Source: Holdemania massiliensis
GTDB taxonomy: Bacteria > Bacillota_I > Bacilli_A > Erysipelotrichales > Erysipelotrichaceae
Assembly (NCBI RefSeq): GCF_022440805.1
Contig: NZ_JAKNTK010000001.1
Span: 1,922,001 to 1,986,000 of the forward strand
Length of the DNA: 64,000 bases
Direction: 5' to 3'
Shown: positions 16,730 to 25,564 of the stretch, piece by piece
Numbering within the stretch: the first letter of the stretch is position 1
Layout: every line of letters begins with the position of its first letter
Made by a program: the position numbers and the translations under genes
The notes under the pieces: generated by a model
Databases searched by the model: none
Told to the model about the DNA's origin: nothing
Seen by the model: only the letters and a program-made list of their open reading frames with translations

Positions 16730-17976
16730 TGGATTATAAAACACGCAGAACCCGGGTCATGGAAGCGATGCCGCAGGGTTCGCTGGCTTTGTTTTTTTCC
16801 GGAAAAGCTCCGGTGCGCTCTTTGGATGAAGCGTATCCGTTTTCAGTGAACCGGAATTTCTACTATCTGACGGGTCTGGATCGTGAAGCGATGACCTTGG
16901 CGCTGATTAAAAACGGGGATCACGTGCAGTCCGTGCTGTTTATCGAACCGTTTGATCCGCTGCAGGCCCGCTGGGTCGGCGGCCGGATGAAGCCGGAGGA
17001 AGCTCAGCAGCAGGCGGATGTCGATGCGGTTTATCCTAAAGATGAGATGCTGGATTTCATTCATCGTCAGATGAAGCTGAACCGCGGCAATCGGCGGATG
17101 AGCGTCGGTCTGGATCTGGCCAAGGAAAGCTGGGAAGAGCCGGATGATGCCGCTCATCAGTTTGCCGGTCATATCCGGAAGCATTATCCAAGCGTGGATC
17201 TGGTCAATCTGCATGCGGCTTTAGCGCAGTTAAGAATGATCAAGGATGAGGATGAACTGAATTTGATGCGTCAGGCACAGGAAGCGACAATCACTGCAGT
17301 GAAGGTGATGATGCGGCATTGCGCCCCGGGCATCAATGAAACAGAACTGGAAGGTGTTTTCGATTTTGCATTAATGAAGCAGGGCGTGCGCGAACATGCG
17401 TTTCCGACGATTTGTGCTTCCGGCGCGAATGCAACGATCCTGCATTACAGCTGCAACAACGAGCTGATCGAAGACGGAGATCTGGTTCTGTGCGATCTGG
17501 GCGGGGCAATTGGTCATTATTGTGCTGATATCACGCGAACCTATCCTGCAAACGGCCGCTTCACGCAGCGTCAGAAACAGATTTACGATATTGTGCTGGA
17601 AGGTCAGCGGCGGGTGATCGCTGCGATTCGGCCAGGCCGCACGCTGCGGCAGCTCAATCAGGTGCTGGTCGATTTTTACAGTGAACAGCTGGCAGCGATC
17701 GGCTTATTGGAGCAGGGCATGACTGTGCGCGATTATTACTTCCACAGCGTATCGCATCATCTGGGACTCGATACTCACGATGTCAATATTGCGAATCTGC
17801 CGTTAGCGGCCGGCATGGTGATTACGGTTGAGCCGGGGCTGTATCTGGAAGCAGAAGGTATCGGCATCCGCATTGAGGACGACATTCTGGTAAGCGAAAC
17901 CGGGGCTGTGAATCTCAGCGAAAAGCTGCCGCACACAACCGAAGAAATTGAAACGTTCATGAATAAGGGGGAATAA
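16729..17976 (+). CDS. pepP: Xaa-Pro aminopeptidase (M24B)
   Basis: 415 residues from ATG 16729, which overlaps the aldolase stop by one base; GAAAGGAAA provides the RBS. N-terminal AMP_N domain (about 1-140, 'NFYYLTGLDREAM') and C-terminal pita-bread fold with metal ligands in 'LCDLGGAIGHYCADITRTY' (two Asp), 'HSVSHHLGLDTHD' (His), 'VITVEPGLYL' (Glu) and 'GIGIRIEDDILV' (Glu). It removes N-terminal residues before proline. The S9 peptidase gene follows 3 bp later, so the operon looks geared to breakdown of Pro-containing peptides. Confidence 0.92.
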   Translation: MDYKTRRTRVMEAMPQGSLALFFSGKAPVRSLDEAYPFSVNRNFYYLTGLDREAMTLALIKNGDHVQSVLFIEPFDPLQARWVGGRMKPEEAQQQADVDAVYPKDEMLDFIHRQMKLNRGNRRMSVGLDLAKESWEEPDDAAHQFAGHIRKHYPSVDLVNLHAALAQLRMIKDEDELNLMRQAQEATITAVKVMMRHCAPGINETELEGVFDFALMKQGVREHAFPTICASGANATILHYSCNNELIEDGDLVLCDLGGAIGHYCADITRTYPANGRFTQRQKQIYDIVLEGQRRVIAAIRPGRTLRQLNQVLVDFYSEQLAAIGLLEQGMTVRDYYFHSVSHHLGLDTHDVNIANLPLAAGMVITVEPGLYLEAEGIGIRIEDDILVSETGAVNLSEKLPHTTEEIETFMNKGE

Positions 17977-17979
17977 ACA

Positions 17980-19965
17980 ATGGACAAGATTCAACGAGAT
18001 GAATTTTACAACTACCGCTTTTTATCCAATCTGACCGTATCGCCGGAAAAAACGGCGGCGGCTCTGACAGTCTGGCAGGCTGATCCGAAAAACAACGGTT
18101 ACACCAGCAACATCTGGATCCGTAAGGAGCAGGGTTTTGTGCAGCTGACGGCGATGGATAAGGAAAGCAGCTTTATCTTTGAAGATGAAAACACAATCCT
18201 GTTTGCGGCCAGCCGTGACAGTCAGGATGCAAAGAAAGCGGAGGCCGGAGAACCTTACACAGCCTATTATCGCATTCCATTAAACGGCGGGGAAGCGGTC
18301 AAAGCCTTTTCCGTTCCGTTAAAAGCGAGCGGAATCTGGAAGCTGGATGCGGATCTTTATCTGGTTAAAGCGCGTACGGATGCAGCCATCGGTGATTTTG
18401 CGGCGATGAGCGACGAACAGCGTGAACAGGTTATGAAGACTAAGAAAGAGAATGTTGATTATGAAGTCTTTGATGAGATTCCGTTTTGGGCCAATGGCGG
18501 CGGCTTTACCAATAAATTAAGAAATACGCTGTATGTTGTCGACGTTCAGGCCAATACCTGCACGCCGATCACCGCGCCGTTGTTTATGACCGGCGATGTC
18601 GATGTGAAGGCGGGTCAGGTTCTGTATACCGGTGAGGAATATACGAGCCGGCCGCAGCGCAAGGCCTCCGTCTATCTGTATGACGTGAAGACCAAAACAA
18701 CAAAATGCGTTTACGATAAGAAAGAATATTCAATCCATGAAGCGCGTTTCTTCAAGGATCAGATTGTTCTGGCAGCGGCGACGACAACACGCCATGGCAA
18801 CAACGAAAACCCGTATTTGTATAAGCTCAATCCGGCGACCGGCGAAGTCACGCTGTGGGCAGAATATGAGTACAGCATGGGATCCTCTGTCGGTTCTGAC
18901 TGCCGTTATGGCGGCGGCAACGGCTTTGCGGCAGATGATCAGGCTCTGTATTTTTTAACAACACGCGAAGACAGCTCGCATTGCTACAAGATGGGGGAAT
19001 GCGGCTGCATTAAGCCAGTGATTGAGCTGACGGGTTCGATCGATCATTTTGCTTTGGCAGACGGCAAGATTCTGTTTGCGGGCATGATCGGTCAGAAGCT
19101 GCAGGAGATTTATGAATATGATCTTGAAACTCAGACAACAACGCAGATTTCAGATTTCAATGAAGCGGCGTTAAAAGATAAGTATGTGGCTGTGCCGCAG
19201 CGCGTCAGCGTGGTTTCCGAGGGCACGACGATCAACGGCTGGGTGCTGCTGCCGAAGGATTATGATCCAGCTCAGAAATATCCGGCAATTCTGGACATTC
19301 ACGGCGGCCCGAAAACGGTTTACGGCGAAGTGTTCTATCATGAAATGCAGGTCTGGGCCAATGAAGGCTATTTCGTCTTCTTCTGCAATCCGATCGGTTC
19401 GGATGGCCGGGATAATGAATTCGCAGATCTACGCGGCAAATACGGAACCTGCGATTATCAGAACATCATGGACTTCACCGATGAGGTACTCAAGCGCTAT
19501 CCGGCGATCGATGAGCAGCGTGTCGGAGTTACCGGCGGCAGCTATGGTGGATTTATGACGAACTGGATCATCGGCCATACTTCCCGCTTTGCAGCGGCTG
19601 CTTCCCAGCGCAGCATCGCCAACTGGATTTCCTTCTACGGCGTTTCCGATATCGGCATGACCTTTGGTCCGGATCAGCAGGCTGGCAACATCTATGATGA
19701 TAATGAGAAGCTGTGGGAGCATTCACCGCTCAAATACGCCCGTGCCTGCACGACGCCGACCTTGTTTATTCATTCGGATGAAGATTATCGCTGTCCGATG
19801 GCGGAAGGTCTGCAGATGTATACAGCCTTGGTGGATCTGGGCATTGAATCCAAACTAGTCTATTTCAAGGGTGAGAATCATGAACTGAGCCGTTCCGGCA
19901 AACCGCTGCATCGGATGAGAAGACTCAATGAAATCACCGACTGGATGCAGTCCCATTTAAAATAA
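17980..19965 (+). CDS. S9 family (prolyl oligopeptidase/acylaminoacyl-peptidase type) peptidase, copy 1
   Basis: 661 residues, no signal peptide, so cytoplasmic. N-terminal beta-propeller (about 1-400) and C-terminal alpha/beta hydrolase with nucleophile Ser521 in 'GVTGGSYGGFMTNWIIGHT', Asp602 in 'HSDEDYRCPM' and His634 in 'GENHELSRSG'; the triad is complete. It hydrolyses short peptides, likely after proline or acylated residues; exact specificity is not readable. Third gene of the aldolase-aminopeptidase operon, closed by the terminator at 19981. Three further paralogs with the same layout lie at 54011-59978. Confidence 0.92.
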   Translation: MDKIQRDEFYNYRFLSNLTVSPEKTAAALTVWQADPKNNGYTSNIWIRKEQGFVQLTAMDKESSFIFEDENTILFAASRDSQDAKKAEAGEPYTAYYRIPLNGGEAVKAFSVPLKASGIWKLDADLYLVKARTDAAIGDFAAMSDEQREQVMKTKKENVDYEVFDEIPFWANGGGFTNKLRNTLYVVDVQANTCTPITAPLFMTGDVDVKAGQVLYTGEEYTSRPQRKASVYLYDVKTKTTKCVYDKKEYSIHEARFFKDQIVLAAATTTRHGNNENPYLYKLNPATGEVTLWAEYEYSMGSSVGSDCRYGGGNGFAADDQALYFLTTREDSSHCYKMGECGCIKPVIELTGSIDHFALADGKILFAGMIGQKLQEIYEYDLETQTTTQISDFNEAALKDKYVAVPQRVSVVSEGTTINGWVLLPKDYDPAQKYPAILDIHGGPKTVYGEVFYHEMQVWANEGYFVFFCNPIGSDGRDNEFADLRGKYGTCDYQNIMDFTDEVLKRYPAIDEQRVGVTGGSYGGFMTNWIIGHTSRFAAAASQRSIANWISFYGVSDIGMTFGPDQQAGNIYDDNEKLWEHSPLKYARACTTPTLFIHSDEDYRCPMAEGLQMYTALVDLGIESKLVYFKGENHELSRSGKPLHRMRRLNEITDWMQSHLK

Positions 19966-19980
19966 ACTTTTATTTCAATA

Positions 19981-20014
19981 AAACGGCATGCCTCTCCACG
20001 GATGCCGTTTTTTC
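19981..20014 (+). terminator. Intrinsic terminator after S9 copy 1
   Basis: 9-bp stem AAACGGCAT/ATGCCGTTT (19981-19989 with 20002-20010) followed by TTTTC. Confidence 0.85.
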
Positions 20015-20050
20015 TGATATTTGATCGGATAGCAATATCAAAAATAGGAT

Positions 20051-20079
20051 CTGTTAATAGGCGCAAAATAACGTATAAT
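20051..20079 (+). promoter_or_regulatory. Promoter of the ADP-ribosylglycohydrolase gene
   Basis: TATAAT (20074-20079) with a weak CTGTTA at 20051-20056 (17 bp). The roughly 95-nt leader after it contains a small stem GGCTTT/AAAGCC around 20130-20146. Confidence 0.5.
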
Positions 20080-20176
20080 TAAGTTAAACAATAAACCAAA
20101 GGAAAAATAGATGGAAGTAGTTTTGGCTTTTCATTCTTAAAGCCGAGTTATTTCTTATCTTTTTAAGGAGGTCAGG

Positions 20177-21010
20177 ATGGACAATCAGACAAAAGATCGG
20201 CTGCGCTCTGCGATTGTTGGTTTGGCGATCGGGGATGCCTTAGGCGTACCGGCAGAATTTCAGCCGCGGCATACTTTCCATATCAGTTCCGTGACCGGCT
20301 ATGGAACGCATCATCAGCCGCCAGGTACGTGGTCAGATGATACAAGCATGACGTTGGCGACCTGTGATGCAATTCGGATGTGCGAAGGCCGTGTCGATCC
20401 GGAAAGAATTCAAGAAGCCTTTGAAAATTGGCTCTTTCATGGAAAATATGCAATTGGCGGAATTGTGTTTGACTGCGGCTTTACAACTGGGCAAGCGTTG
20501 TCCCGCGGCCAGGGCTTCGATGATTTTAAGTCCAACGGCAATGGCTCACTGATGCGGATCCTGCCGCTGGCTTTTACGAATGCGGATGCGGCGATGATCG
20601 AAAAAGTCTCTGCGATAACGCATGGTCATGCGATATCCGTGCGTGCCTGTCAGATTTACATTCAATGTGCCCGCCGCCTGCTTGCCGGTGAAAGTCTGGA
20701 AGCAGTGATTTTGTCCTTATCCGAGAACGAACCGTTCGAGCGCTTAGGACACTTGTTTCAAATGAAAGAGGCAGACATTCGATCCAGCGGATATGTTGTA
20801 GATACGCTGGAGGCGGTTTTATGGTCTTTGGCCCAGAGCCATAGCTTTGCCGAAACAGTGCTGACGGCAGTGAATCTGGGGGAGGATACCGATACTATCG
20901 GAGCCATTGCGGGAGGATTGGCTGGCATTCTTTATGGAATGGAAGGCATTCCGGCACAATGGCTGGATCTGCTGCGGGGCAAAGAGCTGATTGAATCCTG
21001 TTTGTTTTAA
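20177..21010 (+). CDS. ADP-ribosylglycohydrolase family protein (DraG-like)
   Basis: 277 residues. Metal-binding motifs of the family are in order: 'GLAIGDALGVPAEF' near the start, 'GTWSDDTSMTLA' near 55, and 'NLGEDTDTIGAIAGGLAG' near 240. Members remove ADP-ribose from proteins or small molecules. No ADP-ribosyltransferase is adjacent, so the target is unknown. RBS AAGGAGG 6 bp upstream. Confidence 0.88.
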   Translation: MDNQTKDRLRSAIVGLAIGDALGVPAEFQPRHTFHISSVTGYGTHHQPPGTWSDDTSMTLATCDAIRMCEGRVDPERIQEAFENWLFHGKYAIGGIVFDCGFTTGQALSRGQGFDDFKSNGNGSLMRILPLAFTNADAAMIEKVSAITHGHAISVRACQIYIQCARRLLAGESLEAVILSLSENEPFERLGHLFQMKEADIRSSGYVVDTLEAVLWSLAQSHSFAETVLTAVNLGEDTDTIGAIAGGLAGILYGMEGIPAQWLDLLRGKELIESCLF

Positions 21011-21056
21011 GCCGCATAGAGCAAAAATCGCATAAGAAAAGAGGAGAAGGATAAAT

Positions 21057-21554
21057 ATGGAAGTGACAATTCGTGAACTAAGAAAAGATGAATATCCGCA
21101 GTTAACAGATTTTCTCTATGAAGCGATTTTTGTTCCGCCGGGAACGCCAAAACCTGAGCGGGCAGTGATCCATGAACCTGAGCTGCAGGTCTATGTTGAA
21201 AATTTTGGATCAGGAAAAGCCGACTTTGCTTTGGCCGCGGAAGTAGAAGGGCGCTTGGCTGGCTGCGCCTGGACGCGGATCATGAACGATTACGGACATC
21301 TTGACGAACAAACGCCTTCGCTGGCGATCGCTGTCTTTGAGCAATATCGGGGCAGGGGAATCGGGACGAAACTGCTTAAGACCCTGTTGATTCAGCTACA
21401 GGAATCGGGTTATTCCCAAGTTTCCTTATCGGTTCAGAAGGCGAATTTTGCCGCTCAGCTCTATCAGAAACTGGGATTTCAGATTATTAAGGAAAACGCG
21501 GAGGAGTGGATCATGGCTGCTCCTCTAAACCCGAAGAAAAAAGAAACGCTTTGA
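21057..21554 (+). CDS. GNAT-family N-acetyltransferase
   Basis: 165 residues. Acetyl-CoA site 'AVFEQYRGRGIGTKLLKTLL' (about 95-114; Q/R-x-x-G-x-G/A form) and the C-terminal 'VSLSVQKANFAAQLYQKLGFQ' pattern are diagnostic of the fold. Substrate unknown. RBS GAGGAG. The terminator hairpin begins inside its last codons. Confidence 0.85.
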   Translation: MEVTIRELRKDEYPQLTDFLYEAIFVPPGTPKPERAVIHEPELQVYVENFGSGKADFALAAEVEGRLAGCAWTRIMNDYGHLDEQTPSLAIAVFEQYRGRGIGTKLLKTLLIQLQESGYSQVSLSVQKANFAAQLYQKLGFQIIKENAEEWIMAAPLNPKKKETL

Positions 21555-21592
21555 CGGGTTTGTTCGCTAAATCCATTCGCTGCGTTTCTTTT
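21539..21592. terminator. Two-way terminator between GNAT and metallophosphoesterase genes
   Basis: 11-bp inverted repeat AAAAGAAACGC (21539-21549) / GCGTTTCTTTT (21582-21592), convergent genes on both sides. A5-6 and T4 tracts allow use in both directions. The intervening 32 nt contains a further weak stem. Confidence 0.6.
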
Positions 21593-21612
21593 ACTTTTGG
21601 TTATGTTACAAG

Positions 21613-22593
21613 CTATTCCTGGGGGTTTTCTTCCGGCTGATCCTGCGGTTCTTCGGGTGCATCATTCGGATCTTGCTCAGTGGAATTCCCGTCGTTGCCC
21701 GGCTCGGAATCCTCAACCGGAACCTCACTTGGCACAGGTTCGGCATGAACAAGACGATAAACAACAATTTCGGCCGGAGAGAACAGACGCACATCCATGC
21801 GCGTAGTGCCGGTACCATTGGTAATATCTAAGAGAATATCATCGACCTGATGCTTGCCGCGATAGTAAATCTCCGCATAATTAGCCCGATAAAAGGTTCC
21901 TAACAAGGGGATATAGACCTGACCGCCGTGGCTGTGTCCTGCCAGCATCAGATCGGTCTGATCCTGCGGCAGCTGCAAAACCGTATCCGGGGTATGGCAT
22001 AAGGCAATCGTAAAGCTGTCCGGAGAAATGTTCTGATAGGCCGCTTCCGGATTCGGGTTGCCCAGCATTTCACTTTCCAAGCCGACTAAAGAGATCGACT
22101 GCGTTCCGCGGTTGCGGATTTTGACGGATTGGTTATTCAGCACCTCAAAGCCCGCTTCAAACAACAAATGACTGACCATGTCCGCGCTGCTCTGGGATTC
22201 CAGATCATGGTTGCCTAAGACTGCGAACTTGCCCAACGGCGCTTTGAGCTGGGTTAAAGCCCCTTTCAGTGTATCCATCGTCTGATCATCAGGCCAGTGG
22301 TTGGCAGGATGATCAAACAGATCGCCGCCGAATAAAATCACATCGGCCCCCACGCTGTCAATTTTGGAAATCAAAGCTTCCAGCCGGGCTTCGTCAACGA
22401 AGGCGTTATAATGAACGTCGGAGAAAAATAAAATTTGCAGTCCGCTGAGGGCTTCCGGAATCTTTTCGGAACTTATCGTTTCCGTTCGGATGCGGATCTG
22501 TTTGGGGGCGATCTCTGTGGCGTCCAGATAAAGTACGCCTGCTCCGGCAAGCAGAAGCAGCACGATTAAGATTATTTTCAGGATTTTCTTCAT
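21613..22593 (-). CDS. Membrane-anchored metallophosphoesterase with acidic Pro-rich tail (YkuE-like)
   Basis: 326 residues from ATG at 22593, chosen for the AAAGGAG just upstream; an in-frame ATG at 22611 lacks one. One N-terminal membrane anchor (about 3-24) precedes a calcineurin-like domain: 'ILFFSDVHYNAF', 'LFGGDLFDHPAN', 'AVLGNHDLESQ', 'LMLAGHSHGGQVYIPL'. After the domain there is a roughly 42-residue tail of Pro, Glu, Asp, Asn and Gln, unusual for the family and probably a disordered extracytoplasmic segment. Substrate unknown. Convergent with the GNAT gene and divergent from the MFS gene. Confidence 0.82.
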   Translation of the reverse strand: MKKILKIILIVLLLLAGAGVLYLDATEIAPKQIRIRTETISSEKIPEALSGLQILFFSDVHYNAFVDEARLEALISKIDSVGADVILFGGDLFDHPANHWPDDQTMDTLKGALTQLKAPLGKFAVLGNHDLESQSSADMVSHLLFEAGFEVLNNQSVKIRNRGTQSISLVGLESEMLGNPNPEAAYQNISPDSFTIALCHTPDTVLQLPQDQTDLMLAGHSHGGQVYIPLLGTFYRANYAEIYYRGKHQVDDILLDITNGTGTTRMDVRLFSPAEIVVYRLVHAEPVPSEVPVEDSEPGNDGNSTEQDPNDAPEEPQDQPEENPQE

Positions 22594-22720
22594 GAGAACT
22601 CCTTTCGTCACTCTATTTTATCATAAGCTTACGGTAAAAAGAATCGCGAAATCTGGGGAATTTACGGAATGGCTGTGAATGATACTAAAGCGTGGGGGAA
22701 CACTAAATCCGAGGTGGATT

Positions 22721-23893
22721 ATGAAGAAAAAATCAACTGCCGCCCGTTTTAACGGGCTGTTTCTGTTTTCTTATGCAGCCGGAGCGATCGGGACGACGCA
22801 GACCATTCCCTATCTGGTATCGATGGGTTTTGAAGGTGTGCAGAAGGGAATCATTCTGTCCGGCATGGCAATCTCAACGCTGGTGACACAGTTCCTGTTC
22901 GGCTATCTCTCCGATAAATTTAAAGGCTGCCGCTGGTTTTTCTTAATCAGCTTCGGCATCTTCTTTGTCGGAGATGTCGTGCTGTTTGGGTTTCGCTGGC
23001 CGCAGTTCTGGTATTTACTGGCGATGATTTCGCTGACCGGCGGCATTGCCCGAACCTGGCAGGGGCTGGAAGATACCTGGGTGCTGCAGATTGATGAAAC
23101 CAAGCCGGTATATAGCCGCATCCATGCCTGGGGAGCCTTTGGCTGGGCGATCGGCAGTTGGGCCGCTGCGATCTTGTTAAATTGGCTGGATTTTCCGGTG
23201 ATTGCCGTTTTGGTCTTTTTCAGCAGTGGGGCAGCGCTCTATTTTGCCTGGAATCAGGAGGATGCCAAGCGGGCCAGCGGCAAGGTTGTCAAGCTTGCGG
23301 ATTTAAAAGAACTCGTTAAAAATAAGGCCTATATCCTGCTGGTGTTGATACTGTTGGTGTTGTTTGGTATGGGCACGGCTGATATGTATATCGTTGTCGA
23401 CAAGGTGATGGCGATCGGCGGAACCAGCTTTCACGTCGGGGCAAAATGGGGACTGCAGTCGCTAATGGAGATTCCGATCCTGTTAGTCGGGGATAAACTG
23501 ATGAAGAAATATGATCCGGCCAATCTGATGCTGGGCGCTTCCGTACTGTTCGGCGTTCGCTTTATCGTGTACAGTCTGATCCAGAATCCCTGGTGGATGA
23601 TCGCGGCGGCCGTCTTTCAGATGGTTACCTTTCCAATCATCATTATCAGTTCCAAGCTGATGATTGATGAGATCATTTCGGAAAAGCTGAAATCCAGCGG
23701 TCAGATGGCGGCGATGAGCGTCTATATGGGCATCTCCCTGTTAGTCATGCCGGTGTTCTGCAGCAGTTTGTCAGAAGCAATCGGCTGTGATCCGGCTCTG
23801 TTGGTAGTCGCCGCCTTTGCCTTGGTGGCGATTGTCTTGATTTTGATGTTTAAAAAAGTTCGCGGACCGCTTAAAAAAGGAATGCAGAAATAA
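22721..23893 (+). CDS. MFS transporter (LacY/NupG-like MFS_1-like group)
   Basis: 390 residues from ATG 22721 with GAGGTGG upstream; an in-frame ATG at 22679 has no RBS. About 12 membrane segments with the short loop 'GYLSDKFKGCRW' between TM2 and TM3, the MFS motif A variant. 'IDETKPVYSRIHAWGAFGWAIGSW' resembles the nucleoside/oligosaccharide proton symporter group. Substrate unknown. Ends at a hairpin terminator. Confidence 0.78.
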   Translation: MKKKSTAARFNGLFLFSYAAGAIGTTQTIPYLVSMGFEGVQKGIILSGMAISTLVTQFLFGYLSDKFKGCRWFFLISFGIFFVGDVVLFGFRWPQFWYLLAMISLTGGIARTWQGLEDTWVLQIDETKPVYSRIHAWGAFGWAIGSWAAAILLNWLDFPVIAVLVFFSSGAALYFAWNQEDAKRASGKVVKLADLKELVKNKAYILLVLILLVLFGMGTADMYIVVDKVMAIGGTSFHVGAKWGLQSLMEIPILLVGDKLMKKYDPANLMLGASVLFGVRFIVYSLIQNPWWMIAAAVFQMVTFPIIIISSKLMIDEIISEKLKSSGQMAAMSVYMGISLLVMPVFCSSLSEAIGCDPALLVVAAFALVAIVLILMFKKVRGPLKKGMQK

Positions 23894-23899
23894 GCTTTC

Positions 23900-23924
23900 A
23901 GCCGGGGCTCATCCGGCTTTTCTT
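23900..23924 (+). terminator. Intrinsic terminator after the MFS gene
   Basis: Stem AGCCGG/CCGGCT (23900-23905 with 23913-23918), 7-nt loop, then TTTTCTTTT. Confidence 0.75.
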
Positions 23925-23987
23925 TTGCTTGAAAGCCGAGGGACTTTATGATACGCTGTCCAAGGTAAAGTAAAGGAGCGAAAGAGG

Positions 23988-24755
23988 ATGACAAAAAAAT
24001 GCTACCTGTTGGATTTGGACGGCACGATGTATCGCGGTACAGCGATCATTGAAGGGGCGAAAGTCTTTGTTGATCATTGTTTAAAGGAACATCTTCCTTT
24101 CTTATTTTTGACGAACAATTCCGGCCGGACACCGCGCCAGGCTGCCGATCACATGTTAAAAATGGGCTATCGGGGAATTGAACCGAAGCATTTCTATACC
24201 TCGGCGATGGCGGCGAGCGATACGATGATCCGCCGCTTTCCGGAAAAGAAACGGGCCTATATGGTCGGTGCTGAGGGTCTGCGCGAAGCCCTGCTGAACA
24301 ATGGTTATCAATTAGTTCAGGATCACGCGGATCTGGTCTTTATTGGATTGGATAAGGAAGGAACCTGGGAAAAATATTCACTGGCGCTGCGTCAGGTGCT
24401 GGCGGGGGCAATTCTGGTCGGCACTAACAATGACCGGATTCTGCTGAGTGAAGAGGGAGCCAACTGCGGCAATGGTTCGACTGTCGCCTTGATGGAATAT
24501 GCCAGCTCCCGGGAAGCGGTCAAAATCGGCAAGCCCCATGAAGCCATCATCACCGGCGCTCTGGCCTATCTGGGCTTGCAGAAAGAGGACGTCATCATCG
24601 TTGGCGATAACATGGAAACGGATATCTTATGCGGCGTTCAGGCTGGAATTGAAACGATCTTAGTGACGACCGGCGTTCATGATCGGCAGGCCGCGGCGGC
24701 ATATTCCTTCGCTCCGGATCATATAATTGAAGACCTGAGGGAACTCATGGACTAA
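23988..24755 (+). CDS. HAD-IIA family phosphatase (NagD-like)
   Basis: 255 residues. Motif I 'LLDLDGTMYRG', motif II 'FLTNNSGRTP', a C2-type cap, motif III 'KIGKPHEAII', motif IV 'IVGDNMETDILCG'. Members dephosphorylate nucleotides, sugar phosphates or 4-nitrophenyl phosphate; the physiological substrate is unknown. RBS GGAGCGAAAGAGG. The DedA-like gene starts 8 bp after its stop, so the two are likely co-transcribed. Confidence 0.87.
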   Translation: MTKKCYLLDLDGTMYRGTAIIEGAKVFVDHCLKEHLPFLFLTNNSGRTPRQAADHMLKMGYRGIEPKHFYTSAMAASDTMIRRFPEKKRAYMVGAEGLREALLNNGYQLVQDHADLVFIGLDKEGTWEKYSLALRQVLAGAILVGTNNDRILLSEEGANCGNGSTVALMEYASSREAVKIGKPHEAIITGALAYLGLQKEDVIIVGDNMETDILCGVQAGIETILVTTGVHDRQAAAAYSFAPDHIIEDLRELMD

Positions 24756-24763
24756 GGAGGAGG

Positions 24764-25297
24764 ATGCCTATCGGCGTTCTGGAATGGATCAAAAACGGCG
24801 GACTTGTACTGTATGCCTGTTTCAAGGCGTTTCTGCCGCTGCCTTCACTGGAGGTTGTGCTGATTCCGCTGATTCTGAAAAACCCGGATGGCTGGCTGCT
24901 GTATGCGCTGGAAGGCGCGGTGGGGACAGCTGTGGGCGGATGGATCGGCTATCAGATCGCACGCCAGGCTCAGCAGGCTGTGCTCAGAAAGTTTGCCAGC
25001 GAGAAGCAGATTGCAGCCGGGAAAGAATTGATGGACCGCTATGGCGTGCTGGCTGTGTTTATCGGCGGGGTAACCCCGATCCCAGATTTTCTGTTGGCGT
25101 ATCTGGCGGGCATGACGCAGATGGCGCTGATTCCGTTTCTGCTCAGCGATGGAACCGCGCGGTTACTGCGCAGTGTTCTGATCGGCTGGTGTATACGCTC
25201 ACTGGGGTATGTGGTGGATATTGAACGCTGGGGCACGGTGATTTCCTTGGTGATGATCGCCTGGCTGCTGCTGCGCTGGGCGCGCAGCGATGAGTAA
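24764..25297 (+). CDS. DedA/VTT-domain small membrane protein
   Basis: 177 residues with about five hydrophobic segments. 'FLPLPSLEVVLIPLIL', 'GAVGTAVGGWIGYQIARQA', 'GGVTPIPDFLLAYLAGM' match the VTT/SNARE-associated (DedA-like) fold with its re-entrant loops; the family acts as lipid flippases or scramblases. It is shorter than canonical DedA proteins. RBS AAGGAGG overlaps the end of the upstream HAD gene. Terminated at 25305. Confidence 0.72.
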   Translation: MPIGVLEWIKNGGLVLYACFKAFLPLPSLEVVLIPLILKNPDGWLLYALEGAVGTAVGGWIGYQIARQAQQAVLRKFASEKQIAAGKELMDRYGVLAVFIGGVTPIPDFLLAYLAGMTQMALIPFLLSDGTARLLRSVLIGWCIRSLGYVVDIERWGTVISLVMIAWLLLRWARSDE

Positions 25298-25304
25298 AGC
25301 CAAG

Positions 25305-25336
25305 AAAAAAGGCCTCCGTTCCAAAAGGCCTTTTTC
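25305..25336 (+). terminator. Intrinsic terminator after the DedA-like gene
   Basis: Stem AAAAAGGCC (25306-25314) / GGCCTTTTT (25327-25335), 12-nt loop; T tract within the 3' arm. Confidence 0.8.
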
Positions 25337-25361
25337 CTTGTTTATAAGGGGATAGAATGTT

Positions 25362-25500
25362 CTGTACGATAATTTTTAAAGGGGATATTATGTTAGTTCG
25401 TAGGAGAAGAGGTTATCGTACAGGCAAGAGGTCTTCTCTTTCTCTTGCTGGTATAAATATACCAAAGAAGTATAGGCGAAATATGTCGAAATTGTGTTAA
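25362..25500 (+). CDS. Possible 36-residue basic peptide ORF (25390-25500) behind an inverted repeat
   Basis: ATG at 25390 with AAAGGGG 6 bp upstream opens a 36-codon frame ending TAA 25498-25500. The peptide starts 'MLVRRRRGYRTGKR', has about 12 Arg/Lys and one Cys as the last residue. An 11-bp perfect inverted repeat CTGTACGATAA (25362-25372) / TTATCGTACAG (25413-25423) flanks the RBS and start, so a hairpin could hide them. A second dyad GGTATA-AA-TATACC (25450-25463) lies inside the frame. No family is recognised. It may be a real small protein, a leader peptide for the C26 gene, or chance. Confidence 0.3.
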
Positions 25501-25527
25501 AATGTGTGATTTTTTTTAATCTTTGAT

Positions 25528-25533
25528 TATAAT
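25528..25533 (+). promoter_or_regulatory. -10 element of the C26 amidotransferase gene
   Basis: TATAAT 31 bp before the start at 25565; no convincing -35 (TGTGAT at 25505-25510). Confidence 0.45.
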
Positions 25534-25564
25534 GAAACAGAAGAATAGAAATGAGGATAAAGAA

